From NCBI RefSeq assembly GCF_022427145.1, contig NZ_JAKSXN010000007.1, positions 58,781 through 122,780 of the forward strand: 64,000 bases of DNA. Direction: 5' to 3'. Source of the DNA: Paenibacillus timonensis. Lineage in GTDB: Bacteria; Bacillota; Bacilli; Paenibacillales; Paenibacillaceae. How positions within the stretch are numbered: the stretch's first letter is position 1; the number at the start of each line of letters is the position of its first letter. A program made the translations under genes and the position numbers. This document shows, in pieces, positions 52,671-62,250 of the stretch. The notes below the pieces were generated by a model, which was not told the origin of the DNA, ran no database searches, and saw nothing but the letters and a program-made list of their open reading frames with translations.

Positions 52671-55600
52671 ATGTTTTTGAAACGGATAGAGTTAGCAGGC
52701 TTCAAATCGTTCGCCGATAAAACGGAGATGGAATTCGTCCGCGGGATTACCGCCGTGGTCGGACCCAACGGCAGCGGCAAGAGCAACATCTCCGACGGCA
52801 TCCGCTGGGTGCTCGGGGAGCAAAGCGCCAAGTCTTTGCGCGGCGGGAAAATGGAAGATATCATTTTCGCTGGCAGCGACGCGCGCAAGGCGGTGAATTT
52901 CAGCGAGGTCTCGTTGACGCTGGACAACACCGATCAGGCGCTGCCGCTCGACTTCAGCGAAGTGACGGTCACCCGGCGGGTCCATCGCAGCGGGGACAGC
53001 GAATATTTTATCAACAAACAGGCCTGTAGGCTGAAGGATATCACCGAGCTGTTCATGGACACGGGGATCGGGAAGGAAGCTTACTCTATCATCGGGCAAG
53101 GCCGGATCGAGGAGATTTTAAGTACGCGTTCGGAGGATCGCCGCGGCATCTTCGAAGAGGCTTCGGGGATCGTGAAATACAAGAGCCGCAAGCGCGACGC
53201 CCGCCGCAAGCTGGACGAGACCGAGCAGAACCTGCTTCGCATCAACGACCTGGTGTCCGAGCTGGAAGACCAGATCGAGCCGCTGAAGGAGCAATCGGAG
53301 AAAGCGCTCAAATACAAGGAATTGCGCGAGCAATTGAAAAATAAAGAAATTTCGTTATACGTGCATCAGATCGAGCAAATCCATGCATCGTGGAGCGAGG
53401 CGAATGCCAAGCTGGCCAAACTGCAAGAGGAGCAACTGGCGTTGTCGACCGTCGTCTCCGCGCATGATGCCAAACTGGAGAGCGATCGGCTGGCACTCCG
53501 TCAGGTCGAGGACCAAATTGAGCTGCTGCAAGGACAGTTGCTTGAATATAGCGAAAGCTATGAGAAAAGCGAAGGTTATGGAGAGGTTCTGAAGGAACGC
53601 GCCAAAAACCTGACCCAAAACCGCGAGCAACTGCGTCAGTCACTTGAGGTCAGCGAAGAGCGATTTGCCCAGCGGCAGCAGGAAAAGGAGCAGCTGGCGG
53701 CCAAATTCGCCGCAGCGGAGCAGCAGCTTAGCGAGCTGCGCAATGAACTGGCGGCCGAAGAAGCGAAGCTGATCGGCGTGACCGGCGGCATCAGCCAGGC
53801 GCAAGAGGAAGGCTTGAAAGGCCAACTGCTGGACATCATGAACCGGATGGCGCAATCGCGCAACGAGATTCATTATGCCGACCAGCAGAAGGATAGCGTT
53901 AAACGCCGCATGGAACGCGCCGAAGAGGAAGGCGTGAAATGGACGGATGAGCTGGAAAGGCTCAAGGGGAGCAAAACCGAGCTGGAGAAGGTGCTGGACA
54001 AGCTGGGCAAAGAGATTGCCGATTTGCGCGGACAGTACATCCAGGAAAGCGAGCGCGTGAATTCGCTGCAGAAGCTTCTCGAAGAGAGTCAGAGCAACCT
54101 CCGCAAATGGGAGCAAAAGCGTGAAGCGTTGGTTTCCCGGCGCGACACGATGAAAGAGATGGAAGACGACTACGACGGGTTTGTCCTAGGCGTTAAGGAA
54201 GTGCTGAAGGCGTCGAAAAAATCGGCGTTGGCCGGGGTCCACGGTGCGGTTGCGGAATTGATCCGGGTTCCGGAGAAGCTCGAGCTCGCCGTGGAAACGG
54301 CGCTGGGTGCGGCCATGCAGCATATCGTCATGGAGAACGAAGCCGTATCGCGCCAAGCGATCGCCTTTCTGAAGCAGCGCCAGCTGGGCCGGGCGACGTT
54401 CCTGCCGCTGGACGTCATTCGTCCGCGCCAGATTTCCGCAGCGGATAAACGACAGCTGGAGGAAGCCGACGGGTTCGTCGGGATCGGCGCGGAGCTGGTC
54501 GGCTATGAGCCGCGGTATGCGGACATCGTCGGCAGCCTGCTCGGCAACGTCGTCTTTGCGAGCGACTTGGAACGGGCCAACAAGATGGCCGCACGGCTGC
54601 AATACCGCTTCCGCATCGTGACGCTCGAGGGCGACGTCGTGAATGCCGGCGGTTCGATGACCGGGGGCTCTCAGCACCGCAAGAACAGCAATCTGCTGGG
54701 CCGCAAGCGCCAACTCGACCAGCTCGCCAGCGACATCCGCGAGAGCGAGGAGATGTTGGATAAGCTGCGCAAAGGACTGGCGGACCTTCGCGGCCAGCTG
54801 GCCAAGGCGGAAAGCGAGCTGACGCGGCTGCGCGAAGCCGGCGACGCCAAGCGGGTCGAAGAGCAAGCCTGCGCGGGCGACCTGAAGCAGATCGATCACG
54901 AGTGGCGCCACGTCTCCGAGCAATTTGAGTTATATGGCCAGGAGAAAGGCCACTACTTGAAAGAGCTCGAGGATCTTGAGGCAACGAAGAAAGCTGCCGA
55001 GGAGCGCCTTGTGGAGCTGGAGAAAGAGGAACAAACCGTTCAGCAGAACATCCGCGCCGCCGAATTCGCGCGTAAAGCAAGCGAATCGGCCAAGGAGGAG
55101 CTGCAGGATTTGCTGACCGGCCTGAAGGTCCGGGAAGGCAAGCTGGATCAGGAATGCCAGTCGCTCCGCGAACAGTTGCGCCGTGCGGAGGACGAATTCA
55201 AAGTGCAAGAGCGCGAGCTGGGGCAAAACCGCACGATCCTCCAATCCATCGAAGCGGACCTCCAGCAGAACGAGGAGCAGACCGTCAAGCAACGGGAAGA
55301 GCTCAACGACTTCAAGCTGAAGAAGGAACGTGCCGGCGAGCAACTGGAGCTGGAGCGTGCTTCGCGCGCCGTGCTCGTGAAGAAGCTGGAGGAAGGCGAA
55401 AGCGAGACGAAGGAGCAGCGGCTGGGATTGAAGGCCGTAGAGGAACAGCTGCGCCAGACGGAGATTCAGGCAAATCGCCTCGACGTAGAGCTGGACAACA
55501 TCCTGCGCAAGCTGTCCGAGGATTACGAGCTCAGCTACGAGCTGGCCAAGCAGCGTTACGCCGTGCCGGAAGACGTGCCGCAAACCCAAGCGGACGTCAA

Positions 55601-56243
55601 AGAGCTGAAGCGGCAGATCACTTTGCTCGGCGAGGTGAATCTCGGCGCGATTGAGGAATACAATCGCGTGTCCGAGCGGTATCAGTTCCTCAGTGAGCAG
55701 AAGGACGATCTGGTTGAAGCAAAGACAACGTTGTACCAAGTCATTCGCGAGATGGACGAGGAGATGTCCAAACGCTTCAAAACGACGTTTGACGCCATCC
55801 GCCGCGAATTCGTGATCGTCTTCTCGAAGCTGTTCGGCGGCGGACGGGCGGATCTGATCCTGGTCGATCCGGACAATCTGCTGGATACGGGGATCGACGT
55901 GGTTGCCCAGCCGCCGGGCAAGAAGCTGCAAAACCTGCAGCTACTCTCCGGCGGGGAGCGGGCTTTAACCGCCATGGCGCTGCTGTTTGCGATTCTGCAG
56001 GTGAAGCCCGTGCCGTTCTGCGTGCTCGACGAAGTCGAGGCGGCGCTGGACGAGGCCAATGTGGCCCGTTTCGCCCAGTATTTGCGCGAATTTTCCGAGC
56101 AGACCCAGTTTATCGTGGTTACCCATCGCAAAGGTACGATGGAAGAAGCCGACGTGCTGTACGGCGTGACGATGGAAGAAGGCGGCGTGTCCAAGCTGGT
56201 CTCCGTGAAGCTGGAGGATGAAGAGACGGTCGAAATCGCGTAA
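52671..56243 (+). CDS. smc: Chromosome segregation ATPase SMC
   Basis: 1190 residues, normal length. N-terminal Walker A in VVGPNGSGKSNISDGIRWVLGEQ, long coiled-coil arms, a hinge at about 510-670 (DGFVLGVKEVLKA...GSMTGGSQHRKNSN), and C-terminal signature LSGGERALTAMALLFAILQ with Walker B VLDEVEAALDEANV. It forms condensin with ScpA and ScpB, loaded at ParB sites. ATG 52671 gives the standard FLKRIELAGFKSFAD start, with GAGGTGATA 9 nt upstream. An extended -10 (TGTTACAAT, 52637-52645) may be its promoter. Confidence 0.98.
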   Translation: MFLKRIELAGFKSFADKTEMEFVRGITAVVGPNGSGKSNISDGIRWVLGEQSAKSLRGGKMEDIIFAGSDARKAVNFSEVSLTLDNTDQALPLDFSEVTVTRRVHRSGDSEYFINKQACRLKDITELFMDTGIGKEAYSIIGQGRIEEILSTRSEDRRGIFEEASGIVKYKSRKRDARRKLDETEQNLLRINDLVSELEDQIEPLKEQSEKALKYKELREQLKNKEISLYVHQIEQIHASWSEANAKLAKLQEEQLALSTVVSAHDAKLESDRLALRQVEDQIELLQGQLLEYSESYEKSEGYGEVLKERAKNLTQNREQLRQSLEVSEERFAQRQQEKEQLAAKFAAAEQQLSELRNELAAEEAKLIGVTGGISQAQEEGLKGQLLDIMNRMAQSRNEIHYADQQKDSVKRRMERAEEEGVKWTDELERLKGSKTELEKVLDKLGKEIADLRGQYIQESERVNSLQKLLEESQSNLRKWEQKREALVSRRDTMKEMEDDYDGFVLGVKEVLKASKKSALAGVHGAVAELIRVPEKLELAVETALGAAMQHIVMENEAVSRQAIAFLKQRQLGRATFLPLDVIRPRQISAADKRQLEEADGFVGIGAELVGYEPRYADIVGSLLGNVVFASDLERANKMAARLQYRFRIVTLEGDVVNAGGSMTGGSQHRKNSNLLGRKRQLDQLASDIRESEEMLDKLRKGLADLRGQLAKAESELTRLREAGDAKRVEEQACAGDLKQIDHEWRHVSEQFELYGQEKGHYLKELEDLEATKKAAEERLVELEKEEQTVQQNIRAAEFARKASESAKEELQDLLTGLKVREGKLDQECQSLREQLRRAEDEFKVQERELGQNRTILQSIEADLQQNEEQTVKQREELNDFKLKKERAGEQLELERASRAVLVKKLEEGESETKEQRLGLKAVEEQLRQTEIQANRLDVELDNILRKLSEDYELSYELAKQRYAVPEDVPQTQADVKELKRQITLLGEVNLGAIEEYNRVSERYQFLSEQKDDLVEAKTTLYQVIREMDEEMSKRFKTTFDAIRREFVIVFSKLFGGGRADLILVDPDNLLDTGIDVVAQPPGKKLQNLQLLSGGERALTAMALLFAILQVKPVPFCVLDEVEAALDEANVARFAQYLREFSEQTQFIVVTHRKGTMEEADVLYGVTMEEGGVSKLVSVKLEDEETVEIA

Positions 56244-56271
56244 GCAGGGCGCAAGGATACATTCGAATTAC

Positions 56272-56320
56272 GGTGGCTCGGGAGTCAAGAGAATGGCTTG
56301 GCTCTCCTGCCACGTTTTTA
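56272..56320 (+). terminator. Rho-independent terminator of smc
   Basis: Long imperfect stem GTGGC...GGGAG / CTCTCC...GCCAC followed by GTTTTTATTT. Confidence 0.75.
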
Positions 56321-56345
56321 TTTACGCCCCGGCGGTAGCTGAAAA

Positions 56346-56374
56346 TTGCCTGGACCCTCGCGGTATGCGATAAT
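56346..56374 (+). promoter_or_regulatory. Candidate SigA promoter of ftsY
   Basis: TTGCCT (56346-56351), 17 bp, GATAAT (56369-56374). It falls between the smc terminator and the ftsY ribosome site. Confidence 0.55.
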
Positions 56375-56407
56375 GAGTTCGAAGTGATGAAGGAGGAAAT
56401 ATTCCCT

Positions 56408-57403
56408 ATGAGTTTCTTTAAGAAACTGAGAGAAAGCATTGCATCCAAAACGGAATCCGTCACCAAACAATTTCGGGACGGGCTGGAGAAGAGCCGCAAA
56501 GGTTTTGTTGAAAAAGTAACGGAGCTCGTGACCCGTCGCAAAAAAATCGACGAGGAATTTTTCGAAGAGCTGGAGGAAATCTTGATCGGTGCCGACGTTG
56601 GCGTGAACACCGTGCTGAAGCTGATCGACGATCTGCGGGCGGAAGTCAAGCAACGCCGCATCGAGGACGCGTCCGAGCTGCAGCCGCTGCTGTCGGAGAA
56701 GCTGACCGAACTGCTGCGCGGGGATGAAGACAGCGACATGCATTTGAATCCGGACGGGATCAGCGTCATTTTGTTCGTCGGCGTCAACGGCGTAGGCAAA
56801 ACGACGACGATCGGCAAGCTGGCCCATTACTATAAACAGCAGGGCAAGAAGGTCATTCTGGCCGCCGGCGACACATTCCGCGCAGGCGCGATCGAGCAAT
56901 TGGAGGTCTGGGGCAAACGGGCCCAGGTGGACGTCATTAAGCAACAGGCCGGTTCAGATCCGGCCGCGGTCATGTACGATGCGGTCCAGGCTGCCAAACA
57001 GCGCGGAGCGGATATCCTGCTGTGCGATACGGCAGGACGGCTGCAGAACAAGTCCAACCTGATGGAGGAGCTGAACAAGATCTACCGCGTCATCCAGCGG
57101 GAAATTCCGGGCGCTCCGCATGAGGTGCTGATGGTGCTAGACGCCACCACCGGACAAAATGCGCTCAGCCAAGCGAAGCTGTTCGGCGAGAAGAGCGGCG
57201 TAACCGGTCTGGTGCTCACTAAACTGGATGGCACCGCCAAGGGTGGGATCGTCATTGCCATCCGTCAGGAGCTTAGCCTCCCGGTGAAGTTCGTCGGACT
57301 CGGCGAGAAAGTGGACGACCTCCAAAAATTCGATTCCGAGCAGTTCGTACACGGTTTGTTTGCCGGCTTGATCGCGGAGGAGGAAGAAGCCGAAGAAGCT
57401 TAA
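56408..57403 (+). CDS. ftsY: Signal recognition particle receptor FtsY
   Basis: 331 residues: a short amphipathic N-terminus (SFFKKLRESIASKTE) for membrane contact, the N domain, and the GTPase G domain with GVNGVGKTTTIGKLA, DTAGRLQNK and TKLDGTAKGG. The long acidic A domain of the Escherichia coli protein is absent, as usual in Firmicutes. It docks SRP-ribosome complexes at the membrane. ATG 56408 with AAGGAGG 11 nt upstream; an in-frame ATG 18 bp earlier overlaps the site. ffh is 1.4 kb downstream. Confidence 0.96.
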   Translation: MSFFKKLRESIASKTESVTKQFRDGLEKSRKGFVEKVTELVTRRKKIDEEFFEELEEILIGADVGVNTVLKLIDDLRAEVKQRRIEDASELQPLLSEKLTELLRGDEDSDMHLNPDGISVILFVGVNGVGKTTTIGKLAHYYKQQGKKVILAAGDTFRAGAIEQLEVWGKRAQVDVIKQQAGSDPAAVMYDAVQAAKQRGADILLCDTAGRLQNKSNLMEELNKIYRVIQREIPGAPHEVLMVLDATTGQNALSQAKLFGEKSGVTGLVLTKLDGTAKGGIVIAIRQELSLPVKFVGLGEKVDDLQKFDSEQFVHGLFAGLIAEEEEAEEA

Positions 57404-57505
57404 ATTGGCACTCCGTTGTAACAAGCGGAGGGGCTCCGCCGTATGATGATCATAGGCTAACGCCCGGCAAGACATACTAACCAGAGATTTTTAGGAGGTG
57501 ACAGG

Positions 57506-58153
57506 ATGGCCAATACGCATACTTACGACCGCCGCGAGGAAATTGCCAACGCGATCACTCACGGAATCGGCGCCTTGCTCAGTGTGGCGGGACTAGTACT
57601 GCTGATCGTTTTTTCCAGCATGAAGGGAACGGCTTGGCACGTCGTCAGCTTTACGATTTACGGTGCGAGCATGCTGCTGCTGTACCTGTGCTCCACCCTC
57701 GTGCATAGTTTCAAGGAAGGCAAATTGAAGGATTTGTTCGAGTTTTTCGATCATTCCTCGATCTACATCTACATTGCGGGGACGTACACGCCGTTTCTGC
57801 TGGTGGCCGTACGGGGACCGCTCGGCTGGAGCCTGTTCGGCACCATTTGGGGGATCGCGCTGCTTGGCGTCGTCTTCAAAGCCTTTTTCGTTAAAAGATT
57901 CCTGTTCATGTCGACGATCTTCTACCTCATCATGGGCTGGCTGATCGTCATTGCTTGGGGACCGCTGACTGCGGCGATGCCGCATCAGGGAATTGTCCTG
58001 CTGGTTGCGGGCGGTCTGGCCTATACGCTTGGGACGGTGTTTTATGTGTGGCGGGGATTCCCGTACCACCATGCGATTTGGCACCTGTTCGTGCTCGGCG
58101 GCAGCGTGACGCATTTCTTTGCGATTTTGCTGTATCTGCTGCCGCATCACTAA
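57506..58153 (+). CDS. Hemolysin III family (PAQR-like) membrane protein
   Basis: 215 residues with seven membrane segments. Family motifs: ANAITHGIGALLSVAGLV in the first segment, HSFKEGKLKDLFEFFDHSSIYIYIAGTYTPFLL in the middle (HxxxD metal-site region), and HAIWHLFVLGGSVTHFFAI at the end, whose histidines would bind zinc. Bacterial members such as YplQ/TrhA influence membrane lipid homeostasis; haemolytic activity is not established. Ribosome site TAGGAGGTGACA. Inserted between ftsY and ylxM. Confidence 0.92.
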   Translation: MANTHTYDRREEIANAITHGIGALLSVAGLVLLIVFSSMKGTAWHVVSFTIYGASMLLLYLCSTLVHSFKEGKLKDLFEFFDHSSIYIYIAGTYTPFLLVAVRGPLGWSLFGTIWGIALLGVVFKAFFVKRFLFMSTIFYLIMGWLIVIAWGPLTAAMPHQGIVLLVAGGLAYTLGTVFYVWRGFPYHHAIWHLFVLGGSVTHFFAILLYLLPHH

Positions 58154-58170
58154 GTGTTCATGATGATCAA

Positions 58171-58205
58171 GCCGCTTTCCGAATTGTCGGAAAGCGGCTT
58201 TTTTG
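58171..58205 (+). terminator. Rho-independent terminator
   Basis: Perfect stem GCCGCTTTCCG / CGGAAAGCGGC, loop AATTGT, then TTTTTT. Confidence 0.95.
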
Positions 58206-58255
58206 CCGGAATATCGCCGGTTATCGGTGCTTCATTAGATGTTAAGGAAAAATGC

Positions 58256-58284
58256 TTGACATCCACCCCGGCATTCGGTATCAT
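58256..58284 (+). promoter_or_regulatory. SigA-type promoter of the ylxM-ffh unit
   Basis: TTGACA (58256-58261), 17 bp, TATCAT (58279-58284). Predicted start near 58291, about 47 nt before ylxM. Confidence 0.85.
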
Positions 58285-58337
58285 AGGAAAAGTTGATGCG
58301 CTGTAAAGTGTTTTTCCTTGACGGAGGGGGTGCCCAG

Positions 58338-58691
58338 ATGAGTCAGGAGAATAGGCTTGAGAAGACGAACCGGATCAACCTTTTGTTTGACTTCTATGAA
58401 GCGCTGCTAACGGAGAAACAGCAGACCTTCTTGAAATATTATTTTCTCGATGATTTCTCGCTGGGCGAAATCGCCGCCGAATTCGAGATTAGCCGCCAGG
58501 CGGTATATGAGCATATCAAACGGGCTGAAGGCATGCTAGAAACGTATGAAGAGAAGCTGGGCCTGCTGAAAAAACACGAAGCGCGGAGCGGCGTATTGTC
58601 CCGGCTGGAGCAGTTGGTCGAAGACAGCGCCATGTCCCCGTTACATAAAGAAACGGCAAGAAATTTGCTTCGCGAGGCGGAGCAATTGTAA
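58338..58691 (+). CDS. ylxM: YlxM, helix-turn-helix protein associated with SRP
   Basis: 117 residues. Sigma-70 region-4-like [48 protein letters not shown]. The gene lies immediately before ffh in most Firmicutes, and YlxM is reported to interact with or modulate SRP in streptococci. ATG 58338 has GGAGGGGG 7 nt upstream; an ATG further upstream overlaps the promoter leader. Regulatory target unknown. Confidence 0.93.
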   Translation: MSQENRLEKTNRINLLFDFYEALLTEKQQTFLKYYFLDDFSLGEIAAEFEISRQAVYEHIKRAEGMLETYEEKLGLLKKHEARSGVLSRLEQLVEDSAMSPLHKETARNLLREAEQL

Positions 58692-58767
58692 GATGACGAT
58701 ATACAGTTAAATCAAGTTCAAAAAGTCAGATATTGAACTACCTTTAAAGAATGGGGGTGTTGAGGAT

Positions 58768-60144
58768 ATGGCATTTGAGGGTTTGACAAGCCGCTTGCAG
58801 AGCGTGTTCAGCAAGCTGCGGGGCAAAGGCAAGGTATCGGAGGACGATGTCAACGAAGCGATGCGCGAAGTGCGGCTCGCGCTGCTGGAAGCGGACGTCA
58901 ACTTTAAAGTCGTCAAGGAATTCATCGCCAAGGTGAAGGAGAAGGCGGTCGGCAAAGAGGTCATGGACAGCTTTACGCCGGGCATGGTCATCATCGATAT
59001 CGTCAACAAAGAGCTGACCGAGCTGATGGGCGGAAGCCAAGCCAAGCTGGCTCGCAGCAATCGGCCGCCAACGGTCGTCATGATGGCGGGTTTGCAAGGG
59101 GCCGGTAAGACGACCACCTCGGCCAAGCTGGCCAAGCTGCTCTTGAAAGAGAATCACCGGCCGTTGCTCGTGGCGGGAGATATTTACCGCCCCGCGGCGA
59201 TCAAGCAGTTGCAGGTGCTCGGCGAGCAGATCAAAGTGCCGGTCTTTACGCTGCCGGAAGGCAACAGTCCGGTAGAAATCGCCCGTCAGGCGTTGCAGCA
59301 TGCCAAGGATAACGGCAACGACTACCTGCTGATCGATACTGCAGGCCGGCTGCACGTTGACGAAGAGCTGATGGAGGAGCTGCGGCAAATCCATGAGGTG
59401 ACGAAGCCGGATGAAGTCTTGCTGGTCGTGGACGCCATGACCGGCCAGGACGCGGTAAACGTGGCGGAGAGCTTCAATCAGCAGTTGACGCTGACCGGGG
59501 TTGTCCTGACCAAGCTCGACGGGGATACCCGCGGCGGGGCGGCGTTGTCCGTCAAAGCCGTCACCGGCTGTCCGATCAAATTCGCCGCGCTCGGCGAGAA
59601 GATCGATGCGCTGGAGCCGTTCCATCCGGAACGGATGGCCTCGCGGATTCTCGGCATGGGCGACATGCTGTCGCTGATCGAGAAAGCCCAGGCCAACATC
59701 GACACGGAAAAAGCGAAGGAAATGGAACGGAAAATGCGCAATGCGGAGTTTACGTTCGACGATTTCCTGGAGCAAATGGATCAGGTCAAGAAGCTTGGAC
59801 CGCTGGATCAACTCATGGACATGATTCCCGGCATGGGCAAGATGAAACAAATGCAGAACGTCAAGGTGGACGAGAAGCAAATGGGCCGGGTGGAGGCCAT
59901 CGTGCATTCGATGACCAAAGAGGAGAAGCAACATCCCGACATGATCAATCACAGCCGGCGCAAGCGGATTGCCGCAGGCAGCGGAACCACGCTCGCCGAC
60001 GTTAACCGCTTGATCAAGCAATTTGACGAAATGCGACGCGTGATGAAGCAGTTCTCCGACATGATGGGGCCGAAAGGCAAAGGCAACAAGATGATGAAGC
60101 AATTAAGCAAAGCCGGTAAAGGGATGCGTTTTCCTTTCCGTTAA
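58768..60144 (+). CDS. ffh: Signal recognition particle protein Ffh (SRP54)
   Basis: 458 residues: N domain, G domain (AGLQGAGKTTTSAKLAKLL, DTAGRLHVDEELMEELR, TKLDGDTRGGAALSV), then the methionine-rich M domain (PLDQLMDMIPGMGKMKQM; MRRVMKQFSDMMGPKGKGNKMMKQ) that binds SRP RNA and signal peptides. With FtsY it targets membrane proteins to the translocon. Lies 76 bp after ylxM; a GGGGGTGTTGAGG stretch precedes the ATG. The SRP RNA gene itself is not in the window. Confidence 0.98.
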   Translation: MAFEGLTSRLQSVFSKLRGKGKVSEDDVNEAMREVRLALLEADVNFKVVKEFIAKVKEKAVGKEVMDSFTPGMVIIDIVNKELTELMGGSQAKLARSNRPPTVVMMAGLQGAGKTTTSAKLAKLLLKENHRPLLVAGDIYRPAAIKQLQVLGEQIKVPVFTLPEGNSPVEIARQALQHAKDNGNDYLLIDTAGRLHVDEELMEELRQIHEVTKPDEVLLVVDAMTGQDAVNVAESFNQQLTLTGVVLTKLDGDTRGGAALSVKAVTGCPIKFAALGEKIDALEPFHPERMASRILGMGDMLSLIEKAQANIDTEKAKEMERKMRNAEFTFDDFLEQMDQVKKLGPLDQLMDMIPGMGKMKQMQNVKVDEKQMGRVEAIVHSMTKEEKQHPDMINHSRRKRIAAGSGTTLADVNRLIKQFDEMRRVMKQFSDMMGPKGKGNKMMKQLSKAGKGMRFPFR

Positions 60145-60183
60145 TCCTAAAGAAACGTTCATTCTTTGAAGGAGGTGAATTTC

Positions 60184-60456
60184 GTGGCAGTTCGTATTCG
60201 TTTGAAACGTATTGGTGCTCATAAAGCTCCTTTCTACCGTATCGTGGTTTCGAATTCTCGTTCCCCGCGTGACGGCCGTTTTATCGAGGAGATTGGTTAC
60301 TATAACCCGGTTGCAGAGCCGGCAGTAGTCAACATCGATGAAGAAAAAGCATTGAAATGGCTCCAAGACGGTGCGCAAGCATCCGATACCGTTCGCAATC
60401 TGCTGAGCAAAGCAGGCGTTATGAAGAAATTCCATGAGCTTAGACAGCAGAAATAA
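60184..60456 (+). CDS. rpsP: Ribosomal protein bS16
   Basis: 90 residues. Starts [30 protein letters not shown] and continues [11 protein letters not shown], both strictly typical. GTG 60184 has AAGGAGGTGAA 6 nt upstream; an in-frame ATG at 60166 would overlap this site. It is a small-subunit assembly protein, first of the rpsP-khpA-rimM-trmD order. Confidence 0.97.
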   Translation: MAVRIRLKRIGAHKAPFYRIVVSNSRSPRDGRFIEEIGYYNPVAEPAVVNIDEEKALKWLQDGAQASDTVRNLLSKAGVMKKFHELRQQK

Positions 60457-60478
60457 TTGCTGATTCGGAGGGTCGCAT

Positions 60479-60709
60479 ATGGAACAATTAGTCGGCGTTA
60501 TCGCGAAGGCTCTTGTTGATCATCCGGACGACGTGCGCGTGGAGGTCGTGGAGAAGGATCACCTGATCGTTTATGAGCTTTCCGTGCATCCCGACGATGT
60601 AGGGAAAGTCATCGGCAAGCAGGGAAGAATCGCCAAGGCGCTCCGCACGGTCGTAGCATCGGCAGCGGTCAAGATGGATAAGCGGGTTACCGTGGACATC
60701 ATGTCTTGA
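60479..60709 (+). CDS. khpA: KH-domain RNA-binding protein KhpA (YlqC)
   Basis: 76 residues, a single KH domain with the RNA-binding loop in VGKVIGKQGRIAKALRTVV. KhpA pairs with KhpB/Jag to bind RNAs and influences cell division and elongation in Firmicutes. GGAGG lies 7 nt before the ATG. Usual position between rpsP and rimM. A hairpin terminator follows. Confidence 0.95.
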   Translation: MEQLVGVIAKALVDHPDDVRVEVVEKDHLIVYELSVHPDDVGKVIGKQGRIAKALRTVVASAAVKMDKRVTVDIMS

Positions 60710-60738
60710 TCGGCAACTTCATAATGGTAGACGAAAGC

Positions 60739-60768
60739 GGGTTAGGATGTTTGTCCTAGCCCTTTTTC
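60739..60768 (+). terminator. Rho-independent hairpin between khpA and rimM
   Basis: Stem GGGTTAGGA / TCCTAGCCC, loop TGTTTG, then TTTTT. It would at least attenuate read-through to rimM-trmD. Confidence 0.8.
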
Positions 60769-60848
60769 GTACATGCTGAAGCAGAAGGATCCTGGGATGG
60801 CAAGGGTCAGCTGCAAGAACGACGAGGAGATTTTATCGGGAGGTTATT

Positions 60849-61367
60849 ATGTCGGATTCATTATTGTCAGTAGGCAAAATCGTGAATACGCACGGGATTC
60901 GCGGGGAGCTTCGGGTCCTGCTGCAGACGGATTTTCCGGAGGTTCGTTTTGCTCCGAAAAACCGGCTTTTGATCATTCACCCGGAAACGGGGGAACGGTT
61001 AGAGGTCACCGTGCAAACGGCTCGGCCTTATAAACAGATGTATATCGTGAAATTCGCCGAGTATTCGCATATCAACGAAGTCGAACCATTTAAAGGCCGT
61101 GATCTGAAGGTGACCAAAGCGGAATCCGTGGAACTGCCGGAAAACGAATATTATTTCCACGAAATCATCGGCTGCCAGGTCGTTAGCGATGAGGGCGAGG
61201 ATCTAGGCCAAATCGTCGAAATTTTAAGGCCCGGTGCCAACGATGTATGGGTGGCCAAGCTGCCGAATGGCAAACAGCTGCTGCTCCCGGTAATCGATGA
61301 CGTCGTCCTTGACGTCAACGTGAAGGAGAAAGTCGTCAAAGTGCATGTCATGGAAGGGTTGTTGTAA
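60849..61367 (+). CDS. rimM: Ribosome maturation factor RimM
   Basis: 172 residues. N-terminal RimM barrel ([21 protein letters not shown]) and C-terminal PRC-barrel ([22 protein letters not shown]...[14 protein letters not shown]). It binds S19 and helps mature the 30S head. AGGTTATT upstream with GGGAGG about 7 nt before the ATG. The stop is 1 bp ahead of trmD, so the pair is coupled. Confidence 0.96.
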   Translation: MSDSLLSVGKIVNTHGIRGELRVLLQTDFPEVRFAPKNRLLIIHPETGERLEVTVQTARPYKQMYIVKFAEYSHINEVEPFKGRDLKVTKAESVELPENEYYFHEIIGCQVVSDEGEDLGQIVEILRPGANDVWVAKLPNGKQLLLPVIDDVVLDVNVKEKVVKVHVMEGLL

Positions 61368-61368
61368 C

Positions 61369-62199
61369 ATGCGGGTTGATGTGTTGACCTTGTTTCCGGA
61401 AATGTTCGCCGGCGTATTCGGCAGCAGCATTCTTGGCAAAGCCCGGGATAAAGGACTCGTTTCGTTGAATGCGATCAACTTCCGGGACTACTCGGGCAAT
61501 AAACATGGCAGCGTTGACGATACGCCTTATGGCGGAGGAGGAGGCATGGTCCTTAAGCCGGAACCGATCTTCCACGCCGTCGAGGATTTGCTCGGGCAGC
61601 ATGCCGGCGGAGAAGCCGCCGGGTTGTCGGGAGTAGAGGAACCCGCCGTTAATCCCGGATTTGCACTCAATGCTTCCGTCCGTCCACCGCGAATTATCCT
61701 GATGTGTCCGCAAGGCGAGACGTTTACGCAGAAGAAGGCGGAGGAATTGGCCCAGGAAGATCATCTTGTCTTTATTTGCGGCCATTATGAAGGATATGAT
61801 GAACGGATTCGCGAGCATCTGGTCACCGATGAACTGTCGATCGGCGATTACGTGTTGACCGGCGGCGAGCTGCCGGCGATGGTCGTGATCGACAGCGTCA
61901 CGCGACTCCTGCCCGGCGTATTGGGCAATGAAACCAGCGCAGTGACGGATTCGTTCAGCACCGGATTGTTGGAATATCCGCATTACACGCGCCCGGTCGA
62001 ATTTCGCGGCTGGAAGGTGCCGGACATTCTGCTGAGCGGACACCATGCCAATGTCGACGAATGGCGGCGCAAGGAAGCACTCCGCCGGACCTGGCAGCGG
62101 CGTCCGGACTTACTGGACGGCTTGGAGCTGACGGAAAAGGACAAGCGTTGGCTGAAGGAATTGCAGGAGGAAGCGCAAGCCAAGCGGCAGAATCAATAG
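61369..62199 (+). CDS. trmD: tRNA (guanine37-N1)-methyltransferase TrmD
   Basis: 276 residues with the trefoil-knot SPOUT core: [48 protein letters not shown] and [25 protein letters not shown]. It methylates G37 of tRNAs to prevent frameshifting. Compared from memory with Bacillus subtilis TrmD it has about 25 extra residues after EDLLG ([19 protein letters not shown]...), a likely flexible insert before the [10 protein letters not shown] strand. ATG 61369 lies 1 bp past rimM. rplS, its usual next gene, is absent within the following 1.8 kb. Confidence 0.96.
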   Translation: MRVDVLTLFPEMFAGVFGSSILGKARDKGLVSLNAINFRDYSGNKHGSVDDTPYGGGGGMVLKPEPIFHAVEDLLGQHAGGEAAGLSGVEEPAVNPGFALNASVRPPRIILMCPQGETFTQKKAEELAQEDHLVFICGHYEGYDERIREHLVTDELSIGDYVLTGGELPAMVVIDSVTRLLPGVLGNETSAVTDSFSTGLLEYPHYTRPVEFRGWKVPDILLSGHHANVDEWRRKEALRRTWQRRPDLLDGLELTEKDKRWLKELQEEAQAKRQNQ

Positions 62200-62211
62200 A
62201 TCAAGTCGAAA

Positions 62212-62239
62212 GCCCCCCCCGGTATTTATACCGGGGGGT
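62212..62239. terminator. GC-rich hairpin between converging genes
   Basis: Near-perfect stem CCCCCCGGTA / TACCGGGGGG at the end of trmD and of the stalk-domain gene. T-tracts are short on both strands. Confidence 0.55.
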
Positions 62240-62250
62240 TGCTGTATCCA

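Noticed and set aside
60773..61033. Frame of 86 codons starting upstream of and overlapping rimM
   Set aside because: It shares most of its length with rimM in another frame, lacks a ribosome site and ends in composition typical of a shadow frame.
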